Assembly (NCBI GenBank): GCA_040954595.2
Contig: CM082588.2
Coordinates: forward strand, 11,160,001 to 11,224,000
Origin: Balanoglossus misakiensis
Taxonomy: Eukaryota > Hemichordata
Length of the DNA stretch: 64,000 nt
Direction of reading: 5' to 3'
Position 1 is the stretch's first letter. The number at the start of each line of letters is the position of its first letter. This document shows positions 52,661 to 64,000 of this stretch, one piece after another. A model generated the notes under the pieces. That model saw only the letters and a list, made by a program, of their open reading frames with translations, was not told the origin of the DNA and ran no database searches. The translations under genes were made by a program, and so were the position numbers.

Positions 52661-53004
52661 ATAAAATATGATGCCCCCCCCCCAGCCCCGAAAACATCTT
52701 GATCTTATGTATGCTGGCCTGGTACAATAGACAAACCAGCCAATTAATGAAAATTTTGTACAAATACAGAGCTCAAAGTTGCATTTTAGTGAGCCCAAAA
52801 GCAAATTAACTCAATGTTACGACAAATTTTACTTTTGCCACTCAAAGTTTGCATCGGTGGGGTGGGATGGCAAGTACTCTTCCCTGATACAATAGACAAA
52901 CCAGCCAATAAATGAAATGAGGTGAAGAATGAAGGTGAAGAATGAATAACTTTATTTGATTCCATTATCTAAACAAACACATCCAATTAACTTCCTACTC
53001 AAAT

Positions 53005-53372
53005 TTCAAAGTAATCAGTCATAGGTTTTGTAAATCATCATGAGAAATCACCCTGAAACCAAATCAAATCAAAAATCATATAAGCCTAGTCGGGCTCTGC
53101 GCTCCAGCTCAAGGAACCAGTTGTGTGTACCAAAGTACAGACTCAAAACATATGGTGGATGTGCCTTTTCCCTTGTCGCGCCACAACTTTGGAATTATCT
53201 GCCATCTGACATTCAACAGGCTTCTAGTCTCAACATTTTCAAACAAAAACTCAAGACATTTCTATTTGTCAAAGCCTACGAACACTGATGTTATACTTTC
53301 AGCGCCTTTGGAAATAACATTGTTATTGATTCTGGCGCTTTATAAATGTTTGTTTTGATTTGATTTGATTTG
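53005..53372 (+). pseudogene. LINE 3' fragment: RT C-terminal region and tail
   Basis: The plus-strand frame ending at a TGA (53,286-53,288) contains KYRLKTYGGCAFSLVAPQLW and NYLPSDIQQASSLNIFKQKL. These match the pattern (YG-x-R-A-F ... A-P-x-L-W-N-x-L-P ... F-K-x-x-L-K-T-x-L-F) seen at the C-terminus of many L2/CR1/Rex-like LINE proteins. A short 3' UTR with GGCGCTTTATAAATG and a (TTTGAT)n tail at about 53,348-53,372 follows. Only the last 80 or so codons survive, so it is a 5'-truncated insertion into the surrounding dispersed repeat. Confidence 0.82.
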
Positions 53373-55200
53373 ATCCCCCAAAAATATACTATTCAATTCA
53401 TCAAGTTGATTTGAAAAACATACATGCAAATCTTACTTGAGCTACCCCTAACATGACTAACAAATTTTAAAGCAATGGAACAAGCGGTTTTAGAGAAAAA
53501 AAATTAATTAAACAAGGCTGAAATTGCTCCAAAATTATCAATATGCAAATGTTGCAACATTTCAACAAAAGTATTGTAACTCATATCACCTACATGAAGC
53601 TTCATACTAAATTTTTTTACCACAAATGAGGAAAAAGGCAAAAAATGCATAAAATAGAACATTCAAACTATTAGTTAAAAAAATACAGGATTGTATGTGG
53701 TTGACATAAGGTACTTGCATACCAATTGTCAAATCAATCTGTAAATTATCATGAGAACAAACCCTGAAACCTTCAAATCAAATTTCAAAGCAGTGGGGGT
53801 AAAGGGGGCACAGTACGATATTTTACCCACAACTCTCCATGATTTGTATCATCGAGATTGTCCATTTAATTACTTTCTGTTTTAGATACTAACAATGATA
53901 TGAAGTACATATAACTGTATTAAGATTTATCTAGAAAAAGTATGTTGAGGAATTAGAGTGAAAATTTCAAAATCAAGATTTAAAAGCCATAGAAATCAAA
54001 GTATTCATTCATGTACGTCAAATGTCACACTTAGGAGGAAAGAAGCAATGACTAACTGAGGTGGCCAGTCTCTGTTGAAAGTCAACATGTAAATTTCCAT
54101 TGTTCTGTCTATAGAAAAAAATCAATATTGTTTTGTTTGATTAAACAAGTGTTTCAAGTGTCCCTGTTTTACTTCAAACTTTTTTGTATCGGCTGGCTAT
54201 GCAATTGCTTATTTTATAAAATTTGTATCTCCTCTTTCAATAATGCATGATTTTGTTTATCATTTGAAATGGTAATTGACAATAAGATTCGCCTTTAAAG
54301 CATGCTCTCAAAATTTGTATTAGTGGTCTACAATTTTCTCTACACATGTGAACTTTGCCTGGTTTGACCGAGTAATCTCTGGTTGTACAAACCAGAGTGA
54401 TTCATGGGATATTTCACGTACTGTGGGGGGTTCTGAGAAGAGTTTTGACCAAAAATGGCAAAAATCATCCCAAAAATATACTATTCAATTCATCAAGTTG
54501 ATTTGAAAAACATACATGCAAATCTTACTTGGGCTACCCCTAATATGACTAACAAATTTCAAAGCAATGTAACAACCGGTTTAAAAAAAAAATTCAAAAA
54601 CGGCCGAAATTGCTCCAAAATTATGAATATGCAAATTTTGCAACATTTTAACAAAAGTATGCTAACTCATATCACCTATATGAAGCTTCATACTAAATTT
54701 CAAAGAAGTCGTCTCATCAATTTTAGAAAAGTAGATGTTTTACCAAAAATGAGGAAAAAGGCAAAAAATGCATAAAAATAGAACATTCAAACTATTCAAA
54801 ATACAGGACTGTATGTGGTTGACATAAGGTACTTGCATACCAATTGTCAAATCAATCTGACCAGTGGTTTTGACCAATTTCAAATTTTCCCAGCTAATTT
54901 GCATTTATTTAACAATTTCAACTGAATATGGCTGCCAGGTCAAATGACTGATTTGAATTTCAAGGTGCACACTCATTGGCAAGGACAACTGTGACAAATT
55001 CAAGAAGCATAGGTGTGGCAGGTTTTCAGAGCAAGGTGTAAAAAATATCCAGGGAATGGGGCCCAAGCTCCTAAAAACCCAGCACAATACCAATAGGGAC
55101 TCATATTACTAACAAAGTGTAAGCCTGTAATAAGTCAAAAGCTGCACATCTTTTTACCACCTCGTGCCAGTACTAAGCAATAAGACTTTTTATAGAGTTG
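53373..55200 (+). repeat. Two copies of dispersed repeat family Z
   Basis: AAAAATATACTATTCAATTC, ATCAAGTTGATTTGAAAAAC and ATACATGCAAATCTTACTTG start at about 53,382 and 54,472. Each is followed by ATGAAGCTTCATACTAAATT, then GAGGAAAAAGGCAAAAAATG and CAGGA(C)TGTATGTGGTTGAC. The spacing is about 1.09 kb. Related pieces continue to 63.2 kb. The open frame at 54,455-54,775 is repeat-derived. Confidence 0.82.
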
Positions 55201-55205
55201 TTTAA

Positions 55206-55938
55206 GGTGGCACTGCATGAAACCGTCGAGACTTTTTCAGAGGCCTATTTCTCATCAAAGACAAAGTTTAAACCCCCATAAACCATATATATTCTGGAAG
55301 CTGAGATTTTGAACTTTTGTTTGAGTTGCAAATATTATTGATCCCCTGAAATGGTGGCGATTTTGGGCGAAAAAACCCATTTTTTGATATTATGTCATGA
55401 AATTTAAAATAGGTAAAAAAGTTGACCATGCATCATGCATCTTAATATGTCATTCGAAACTAAAGTACACGTGCAAAAAAACGCTAATTTTGTTTTGCGT
55501 TATCTGCTTCCATTGAGGAGTAACAGCGTTTGAAAGTTAGATTTTCTGAAAATTTGATCAAATTCACGGTGAGTTGTATTGAATCAGAGTTTATTCCCGC
55601 CAGGGACACTTTATCGACATACAAAACTAGCGTTTTGTTGGATGGGTCATACACAATTCCCTGTCAAAATTTGAGCAAATTCGGCCAATGCAGGGCGAAG
55701 CTATTTTAGTCCGAAGTTGTCAAAAGCAGCGAAAATGCAAACCGAGAAAAACGGCCATTTGCATTGTTGACACCTATTTGTTAAGCTGTGAACTCATTCA
55801 GAAAAGTGCTATTTGGGGGTGATTGTGCACCATTTCCGCCAAGACGTATTAGTCAGGATGTGGGTGAGTATTAGGCCTACCGATTTATGTAAAAAAGTAA
55901 AATTTGGCAAAAATCACAACTTTTCATGCAATGCCACC
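55206..55938. mobile_element. TTAA-type inverted-repeat element, 733 bp
   Basis: TTAA at 55,202-55,205 and 55,939-55,942 flank GGTGGCACTGCATGAAA and its complement TTTCATGCAATGCCACC (one mismatch). The interior has no transposase-like frame, so it is non-autonomous. Its ends differ from the other TTAA elements in this window. Confidence 0.87.
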
Positions 55939-55942
55939 TTAA

Positions 55943-57635
55943 TTGTCTCTGCTGATGCCAGAGATTGAAAAAGAATCCTACAAGTTAGGATTTTCAGAAA
56001 CAATGATAGCTACTTCTATTACTGTTTGTAAACAAAAATGTGATGTTCACCGCCTTGTTTTCAGAAAAGTATTTACATAAATGTTTTTCCATAGAGTTAA
56101 CACAGACATTGGCAGCCATCTTGAATTTCAAAAACTGCAACAATATCTCCAATGCAACAAATCTGCAAATTGTACTATTTGACACCTGACTTAGGTCAAG
56201 GGGTTTCAGAGATGATGACTACTCTTCAGACTCAGACAAAATAATAATGCAATATTCAGCGGAATTTCAAAAGCATTGACTAAGATCACCAAGGGACAAT
56301 TCATACCAAAGATCAAAACAATTAGACGTACCTATTTTAAAGATCATTATGAAAACTTTACAGATTCGGTTATAATGTAAATAAAAGTAGATCACCCCTG
56401 TGGACATGGCAATCAGACATGCATATTCTGACAAGATTTTTTGTTTGTACAAAAAGGCAACTGTCTCCAAAATACAAAATTACAGATTATGTCACATACC
56501 TCAGGGAGATCAATACTAAATTTCAGAGAAAATTTCCCCCCAAATATGCAAATTTCACCATATTTTGAAGAAACAACTTGTGTCATACCTAGAAACCTGC
56601 ATAGTCAAAGTAATCTACGAGCTTAGCTTTTTTCTTCCAAAAACAGCAAAAAACTTGTTCCAAACTACAAATATGCAGAATTCAACACAATTTGAACACA
56701 CATTACTTCGCCACCCCAAGAAACCTGCACACCAATTTTAAAAGCACTTGCGCCAGTGATTTCAGAAAAGAAAAATGTTGACAGACATAGGATGACTGAA
56801 CATCTATCTACCTGTCAGATAACTTTTGCAGTGCTGAGAGCAGAGCTAGAGATTGGTGTTGTCTTTTTACATTTTAAATCATCACACTTTGCTACTCAAA
56901 GCTACTATTCTGCTATGCTTGAGAAATGACTTGGGACCATTTTTGGCAAACAATAGTCACTAATCTTCCTCAGTTTATAGTACAATGTACCTACACTGTT
57001 TTAGTAATGTACTGAAAATGTTCAGACTATTTCTTGTGTCTGCATATGTCTTTAGTACAGAAGAATAATCTATCCGGTTGTCATTTCTCTGTTTATTCAG
57101 AAATAAACTAGTCTGGGTTGCAACAGTAAAAATTTTAAAATATTCATACCCTTTCTGAAGGATGTTCAAAACCAATACCTATGTGAAGCATTATATCAAA
57201 TTTGCTGGGTAACTGTGGATTTATAACTTTTGCTAATTACAGTGCTAACTCACACTGGATGATTCGACGGTAATTTTAGATTCATATGAAGATTTTTTAC
57301 CAATAATGTTGAAAAATACAAACAAATGCATCAAAAATAGAAAATCAAAATTAGCTCAAAACATACAGGACTGTATGAGGTAGGCATAAGGTACTTGCAT
57401 ACCAATTTCCAAATCAATCTGACCAGCAGTTGTTGAATTTTGCGAGTTTTGACCAATTTCACATTTTCCAGCTAATTTGCATATATTTGGTAATGACATT
57501 TTCATGTTAACAAACTCCAATCTACAGCCCAGCCTGCATCTGCACACCAAATATCGAGGTGATATGCACAACGGTTTTCAAGTTTTAGATGTGGACGGAC
57601 ATACAGACATACATCCATACAAACAGACAGACATA
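55943..57635 (+). repeat. Decayed family Z sequence
   Basis: CATACAGGACTGTATGAGGT, GGCATAAGGTACTTGCATAC, CAGCTAATTTGCATATATTT, CACCAAATATCGAGGTGATA and GGACATACAGACATACAT run in order at 57,360-57,620, as in the copies at 59,630-59,880. Upstream of that the match is weak. No gene was recognised. Confidence 0.65.
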
Positions 57636-57833
57636 CTGTAAAACACTTTATTTTCGCGAGCAATTAATTTTCGCCAAATACGCGAGAGCCAAAATAACGT
57701 GAAAATAAAAAGTCGCGTAAATTGTTTTTGAAGATAACGATGCAGTGAATGAAATAAGAGAACGCGAAAATTAATACTCGCGAAACAGTGGCCTCTCTCG
57801 ATATCGCGAAAAATTTAACTCGCGAAAATACAG
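57636..57833. mobile_element. MITE family D, copy 6
   Basis: CTGTAAAACACTTTATTTTC ... CTCGCGAAAATACAG, TA at both sides, inserted in the ACATACAGACATACA tail of a family Z copy. The interior ACGCGAGAGCCAAAATAACG matches the opposite arm of the copy at 32,014. Confidence 0.87.
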
Positions 57834-60140
57834 TACATCCATACATAAATACAGACGCAGCTGATTCCATAAGGCCCATGGTACATACCATATGGGACCT
57901 AAAAACTGCAGAAGCTACACAAAACATTAATACTGAAAACATGGCAAACAGTTGTTGCTAACGGGGTTTTAAATCTCCCTTATAGATATTTTTGAACTCC
58001 CAATTTATGATTATTGACTGTTTGATTGATTAGTTGTTGCACAAATGATAGTATTATCAAAGTAAATAATATCTGTGAGAAATTTCTTTTCATATTTATT
58101 TGAATATGGATAGGGTAAGATGGGGGTTAAACAAAACTACATTTGTTCAAAAGTGGCAAAAACACAAATATGCAAAAATCACTATAATTGTACACCATCT
58201 TACTTAAATCACTACAAGGAACATTCCTGTCAAAGTTCAAAGCAATCTGACAAGCGCTTTCAGACACAGCGAATTTGATAACCATCTACAAATATATTTT
58301 TATTTTTTAAACAATTCTTTTACAACACCTTACTTGGGTTACCCCCCTAGGAATCTGCATTCTGAGCAAAAATTACAAAATTGCTCAAAATTATAAATAT
58401 ACCAATTTCACAACAATTTGCAATTTGAACAAAAACTATGGCTTTCAGAAAGGAAGATTTTTCTTTACCAATAATGCAGTAAAAGACAAAACAATAAAAA
58501 TAGAAAATTCATAATATTAGCTCAAAACAAAACATACAGGACTGTATGGCATTTATTGACATTTATAAGAATATGGACAGGGTATGATAGGGGGGGGGGG
58601 AATTATAAATTCCAAGGGGGTCATCAATTTTTTGTCATAGCTTTTTGGGGCCATAGAAAAAATAACCTAAAAAGTAGGAAATCCTACGTCCCCCTAAGCT
58701 TTCATTCTGGCCAACAACTTTTTATGAAGGCTTCTGCAGTTGTTAAAAACAGATTGCCTGCTATGTTAGACTATCAATCTATAGAGGGGATGAAAAATGT
58801 CCTTTTGTCAAGTGTCTGGATTTTGATAACTTCAACAGGTAAAAATATATTTGTAGATGTTTATCAAATTCGCTATGTCTGAAACAGTATGCTTGCAAAT
58901 GTATTAATATAGTCAGATAATATGAATAGTGAAGATAGCAAAACAAACAGGTTTATGCTTATAGCCATAACTTCTATTAGTGATGTACATGTTGTACTTA
59001 GCAAATAATTGTTATGATCAACTTGGTTTTTATTGCACAAGATCTTTTTATTGCATCCATGTTTCGTTTCATTCTGGATAATAGTCTGTCTAAATAAGTT
59101 AACAGGCTTGATGAGGGTTATTTTAAACAGCGTTCTCAAAAAACCTGCAATGTCATGCCCTATATTTATAAAGTTGAGGAGAGGTTGTATTCCTAGCAGG
59201 ATGTTGAAATCATTGGAGGACAAACCCTGCCAGTACCAAAAGTTGCTGGGTGTTATAAATGTTTGAGTAACCCCCCCCCCCTTCCCCAATAACACAATAT
59301 ATACTTAAACATTTTTACAACATCTTACTCAGTTTACCCTTAGGAATATGCCTACCAAATCAATCTGGCATGCAGTTTTAAAGAAAAAAAAATGACCAAA
59401 AGTGGCAAAAATTGCTCAAAATTAAAATATGCAAATTTTTCAACAATTTGAACAAAACTTTGGTTACTCAGACAACCATTAGAAGCTTCATACTAAAATT
59501 CAAAGAATGAGGCCTATAACTTTAAGAAATGATGATTTCTTTACCAATAATGTGGAATAATACAAAAAATGCATAAAAGATTTTTGGCATAAAAAATTAA
59601 AAATCGATAATATTAGCTCAAAACATACAGGACTGTTTGAGGTAGACATAAGGTACATGCATACTGATTTTCAAATGAATGTGACCAGTGGTTGTTGAGT
59701 TTGAGTTTTGACCAATTTCACATTTTCCTAGCTAATTTGCATATTTTTGGCAATGACAGCTTCATTTGAACAAACTCCAATCTTCAGCCTGGCCTGCATC
59801 TACACACCAAATATCGAGGTCATATGCCCAGCGGTTTTCAAGTTTGTGATGTGGACGGACATACAGACATACATACATACATCCACCGATATCATAAGGT
59901 CCCATGGTAAAGCAAATGGGACCTTACAAAACTATGATAACTCAGATCACCTATGAAGCTTCATACTAAATTTCAAATAAGTCAGCTGATCAATTCCAGA
60001 AAAGCAGATTTTCTACCGATAATGTGGAAAGAGACAAAAAATACATAAAAAATCGAAAATTCACATTAGCTCACAACATATAGAACTGTGTGAGGTTAAC
60101 ATAACTTACAGGAATACCAATTTTCAATTTTGAAAGCAAT
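57834..60140 (+). repeat. Further family Z copies and C/G runs
   Basis: CATACAGGACTGT recurs at 58,536 and 59,627. TTGAACAAACTCCAATC, CACCAAATATCGAGGTCATA, GTGATGTGGACGGACATACA and the ACATACATACATAC tail lie at 59,750-59,880. A G-run lies at 58,590-58,600 and a C-run at 59,269-59,281. The open frames at 58,556-58,882 and 58,873-59,295 lack known motifs. Confidence 0.7.
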
Positions 60141-60345
60141 TTGCTCAGTAGTTGAAAAACATTTAATGAGTTTAATATGCTAACTACGGAGACAGACATG
60201 TTTGACCAAAGCATGAAATACACAAAATGTATCATTTCTTCCACCTCTTACTACAGTGGGTTGTAGACTTTTCGCCCAGAATGCAATGTGATTTGACCCC
60301 CTAGCGCAAAGTGAAAACCTATTTAAGGCAGCCAGAATTTTCTGC
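60140..60345 (+). repeat. Dispersed repeat, related to 29,950-30,210
   Basis: TGTTTGACCAAAG, GTAGACTTTTCGCCCAGAAT, GTGATTTGACCCCCTAGCGC and TTTAAGGCAGCCAG are shared in the same order with 29,950-30,210. Confidence 0.62.
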
Positions 60346-60504
60346 ATAGTATGACGGAAACATTTGTAAAGTCATGGCTAGCGTGGGCTGGTAAGTTTAT
60401 ATGGGGCTCTCCATGATAACCAGTTGTGGCTTACCACCACCATAATTTTGAAAGGGCGACTTCACTATTTGATGGGAAAAGGTAGCCTTTACAAACAAGC
60501 TATG

Positions 60505-60650
60505 GAGCATGTATACAGCAAGTTGTGCTTACCGGAAAGCGGTCTTGGATCAGGCCTAGGTATTCTCTTCCTCCTCCGGCATACGTTGAAATGCTGTGTT
60601 TAAGACTGTGAATCAAATATATGCTTATCAATTAGTAACCAATCAACCTT
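60505..60650. repeat. Repeat pair with inverted core, copy 1
   Basis: TATACAGCAAGTTGTGCTTACC, GCGGTCTT and GACTGTGAATCAAAT are shared in order with 61,765-61,910. The middle (TATTCTCTTCCTCCTCCGG) is in the opposite orientation from the matching piece there (GACGAGGAAGAGAATCCC). On the minus strand both copies read as CAG| ... |GTAAGC, resembling an exon, but the protein frames do not agree. Confidence 0.55.
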
Positions 60651-61760
60651 GCTTTAGAATTATTTGGGCCATACTAATTAGTGAAAATATGCAAAACATG
60701 GTATAATATAGGGTCAGACTGTGCTGCGATAATGTACGTGGAATACGAATCAGAGAAATCTGTAACAGCGATCTTGAAACTCCATTTACATCAGTACTGC
60801 AGTAAAGTGGTCCACATGGGTATACCACAAACATGGCAGTTAGGTGACAAGTGAAACTGACATCATATCTGTAAACGACAGGTGTACACACACTTTGACA
60901 TCTACGTAACACTGTACAATGATTTCTTAATGTTTGTTGTGAAAATGAAACTTACATTTGATCCACCTCACTTTTCATACAACTGATTAGCGCAAGAATG
61001 TAAATTGTTGGCAATTATAAAACATTTATTTTACTATAGAAAAGTAAGCCTTTACATTTAAACTTTGAATATCAGTATACTAAAATGTTTCAAACGTGGC
61101 TGTCAGTATATCTCATGGCATGGTGGCAGAAGTACATGTTGTTACCAGGGAAGACACATTGAACATAGACAAGCGCACTAGTCGCTTGGTGATTTTTCAT
61201 CTAGATTCTCAAAACTTTCTGTGCATTTGGTAGCTTTGAGCAAGTTTCTGGTACTGAGCTGAGTTTCGAATTTGGAACTGGGCTGCTTTGGCTTTGATTA
61301 CCATGGGCCAATATGATCTTATGCACACATTTTTGAAAAAAACTCCAGCCTGTTTGTGTCGTGATCTATATTTTTCTTTGTGGCCTAAGGTATTGTTTTA
61401 TTTCACTATAAACAACATTACTTTCCTTCATGTGTCTATATATAATAATAGATCTCTTAGCCAGTTTGATGAAGCATAGTGTTGGACTAGCACACTTTCA
61501 GCCAAAATTACGGTATCTCCCCGTGTATTGGTATGGGAGTAATTTCTAGCTATATGGTTAAGGAAATGCATCCAAATTTAATTTATGCTTCACATGAAGA
61601 TTTGAACTTGACCATTTAATTCATGTCATCACGATCATATCACAGGCAATCGAGGCTAGAATTCGAAGGAAAAAAGTATTGATAACTGGAAGGTGTAAAT
61701 TAGTTCGTAGACATACATTGTTTCCTATTGTTTCGGTTGTGCCACGCCCGATAAAAGCAA
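60650..61760. other. No gene recognised
   Basis: Open frames at 60,643-60,912 and 61,288-61,479 have no recognisable motifs or splice context. Confidence 0.4.
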
Positions 61761-61764
61761 ATAT

Positions 61765-61910
61765 ACAGCAAGTCATGCTTACCATTGAGCGGTCTTAAAC
61801 TCGCCCCAGACGAGGAAGAGAATCCCGAGTTGAAATGCAGACAATTTCAGGCAGCATCTGTGAATCAAATAGATATAGAAGTTAGTAACCAGTCATAGTA
61901 GCTCTAAGTT
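61765..61910. repeat. Repeat pair with inverted core, copy 2
   Basis: Partner of 60,505-60,650. It also has an internal hairpin AACTCG ... CGAGTT. Confidence 0.55.
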
Positions 61911-63250
61911 GGGTGTAAAAGTCTAAGTTGGGTGTACTAACTCTCCTTGTTAACAGTAACTTTCAAAGAAACTGAGCAATTGGTTAAAAAGATTTGCTAT
62001 CCAAAAACAAAGAAATTTACAACAAACTACCTAAATATTGACAACCAGAATTTAATCAAAGTTGCACATACATGTACATGTGTTATGAAATTGTTAACTA
62101 ACTTCCAAAGCAATCAGGAACCAGATATTAACTGAATATGCTCACGTGCAGTACTGTGATTGGTTGACAGAAAAACAAGATTAGAAAAACCAGTTTTAAA
62201 CCATTTTGGTTTATAGTGTATATGGTGTAAGGGTTGTGTGTTGCACCATTGTGAAATGTAAACATGTTTGTGGAATTGTTGCCTTGTCAATTTTTGTAAG
62301 GGGTTATGAGTCATGTACCCCATCCTGAACAGCATAAAAATAATAAGTCTATGGAATTCTAAAACTCTTTGATCAAAAATGGCAAGAAATATACCAAAAA
62401 GTATGAATATTTCACCAGATTTCAACAAATCTGATTTCTGTTCATGCCTAAGAACCTCTTTAACAAGTTTCAATAAGGAAGACATTTTGGCAAACAACAG
62501 GAAATTCAGACAAATCTGACTGATATCACATATATGAATTCCCATTCAAAGTTTCCAACCAATTGGACTTGTGGTATTACCGAAGACTATTTGGCCAAAC
62601 CCTGCAGAAATTCCCAAAAAATACAATTATGCAAATTTCATTACAATTTGATCATATCTGACTGAGATCACCCCTAGAAACCCAAATACAAAGTATCAAA
62701 ACAATTGCACCTACATTTCACAGGATTGGATTTTTTGGCAAAAACAGGAAATATTGCCCAAAAATGCATTTTTGCAAATTTCACCACCGTTTGCACAAAT
62801 GTGATTCAGGTAAGCCCTATGAACCTCCATACCAAGTTTCCAATCAATTGGACATGTAATTTCAGAGAAAATTTTTTTTTAACAAAACTGCAGAAAATTC
62901 CCCAAAAAATTCATCAAAAATAGGAAACGCCAGATACTGACTCCACCTGAACAAAATCATACGAGGTCTTCCCAAAGTACTTGCACACCAATGCACGCCA
63001 ATTTTTAACTTAATCTGATCCGCTGTTATTAAGTTTTTCAATTTTGACTATTTGAACATTTTTCCAGTTAATACCAGTATGCATTTTTTCGCAATAACAA
63101 TTTCTATGTACACACTAAATATCAGTAGTTTCAAGTTTTTGATGTTGATGGACATACACATACATACATCAATACATTAAGACGAAACTAATCCATTCAC
63201 AAAATACATAATTCTGTATGAGGCACACATACAGACATACATAGCCGACG
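61911..63250 (+). repeat. Strongly decayed family Z sequence
   Basis: Repeated motifs of the family (AACCTCCATACCAAGTTTCC, AATATGCAAATTTC-like, CAAAAATTGCTC-like) and a closing ACATACAGACATACATAG tail at about 63,145-63,242 are visible, well diverged. No gene was recognised. Confidence 0.55.
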
Positions 63251-64000
63251 GACACCAACTTATGCTATAAGCTGACATTTATATACATGTTAGCCAAAAA
63301 CCAAAATCAACCTCAAAATAGACATTAAAATATATTGCACCACCATGAGAAGACAAATTCATTTTTTGACAAATTTTCTGGGGCGTCATTGATATAGCAT
63401 GGCATATTGTCAAAGTACGTAGGCTCTGTGATAAGATTCCATACACACAAAATGGTAACCTTGGAAGTCCAGCTGACGTAGTTATGCAATGGCGTCTCGT
63501 GTATTCTGTCGCCAAAAAATCATCGTAAACTAATTGATAGTCGGGGTCACAATTCAAGACGACTTTCTCTAAATTCTTTATGAATGGATTAAATCGAAAT
63601 CGAAATGTTGACGTATGACGTACGGAATGAGATCTGAACAGACATTCAATGTTATCATTCTCGCTCGATCACATATTGGGTAGGCCATCTAGCAATCGCT
63701 ATATAGTATTGGCGATAACAGACTGTCTATAAACACACAAAACGGATTTTACTGTTGAGTGTGATCAACCACCATGTTATTTTTCTCTGAACAATAGACA
63801 AATAGAAAGCCTGGTGACATTTTGAGATTGACTGCGTGAGGACCACAATATGCGTGAATCATTTACGGTTTGTCTTGATGAATGGGTCACGTCATAGTCA
63901 TAACGCGGATTCGGCTGCACGCCAACTATCCGCCATATTGTCTCCACTAACTTACTCGTAAGTAGTTTCAAACTTCATTTGAAAAGAGTATTCGTCTGAC
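63251..64000. other. No feature recognised
   Basis: No repeat ends, splice-flanked domain or long open frame with known motifs; the minus-strand frames at 63,279-63,557 and 63,777-63,971 have no family signature. Confidence 0.4.

Noticed and set aside
60505-60650. Spliced-leader or U1-like RNA suggested by GCTTACC
   Set aside because: No Sm site or U1-like stems could be matched, and the only other copy has an inverted core.

Overview
The window reads as nuclear DNA of an invertebrate animal, probably marine and possibly a deuterostome such as a hemichordate, amphioxus or echinoderm. The reasons are intron-split exons with GT-AG boundaries, an extracellular mosaic of C-type lectin, CUB, Sushi and calcium-binding EGF modules, non-LTR retrotransposon remains, and very dense short inverted-repeat elements (MITEs). 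No bacterial, organellar or rRNA gene signal was seen. The species call is an inference; no phylogenetic test could be run.

Layout. 1-10,476: a continuous AT-rich satellite with a 78-bp unit, partly rearranged into kilobase-scale duplications. 10,477-11,330: three diverged copies of a 240-250 bp repeat. 11,359-14,565: a decayed minus-strand LINE carrying a nested 795-bp TTAA-type inverted-repeat element. 14,566-16,528: repeats only. 16,529-35,946: fourteen plus-strand exons of one mosaic gene. Its introns are filled with MITEs, an inverted-repeat element, a purine-rich tract and dispersed repeats. 36,795-49,660: a 12.9-kb minisatellite of 90-bp and 74-bp monomers in higher-order blocks. 49,660-52,400: several small tandem repeats, including a 50-bp minisatellite. 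52,400-63,250: decayed copies of a dispersed repeat family, a 3' LINE fragment and a 733-bp TTAA element. 63,250-64,000: nothing recognised.

The gene. Exons in order give a C-type lectin domain (three introns' worth of exons, four exons), three CUB domains (two exons each), four Sushi domains (one exon each) and two calcium-binding EGF domains (one exon each). Phases and reading frames fit across nearly all junctions. The product would be secreted or on the cell surface, with lectin/complement-like adhesive architecture. The 5' end (signal peptide) is not found, and the gene may continue past 35,946 into sequence beyond the minisatellite. Four modules carry lesions: CUB1 has no clean splice donor, CUB2 has a TGA in place of the conserved Trp, Sushi1 has a frameshift plus a MITE insertion, and Sushi2 has a GT-to-AT donor change. 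Every damaged module is bounded by phase-1 introns, so skipping them would keep frame. The locus is therefore either a decaying pseudogene or a gene that tolerates loss of its middle modules.

The long open frames through the two large satellite arrays come from unit lengths divisible by three (78 and 90 bp) and are open on both strands; they are not called as genes.
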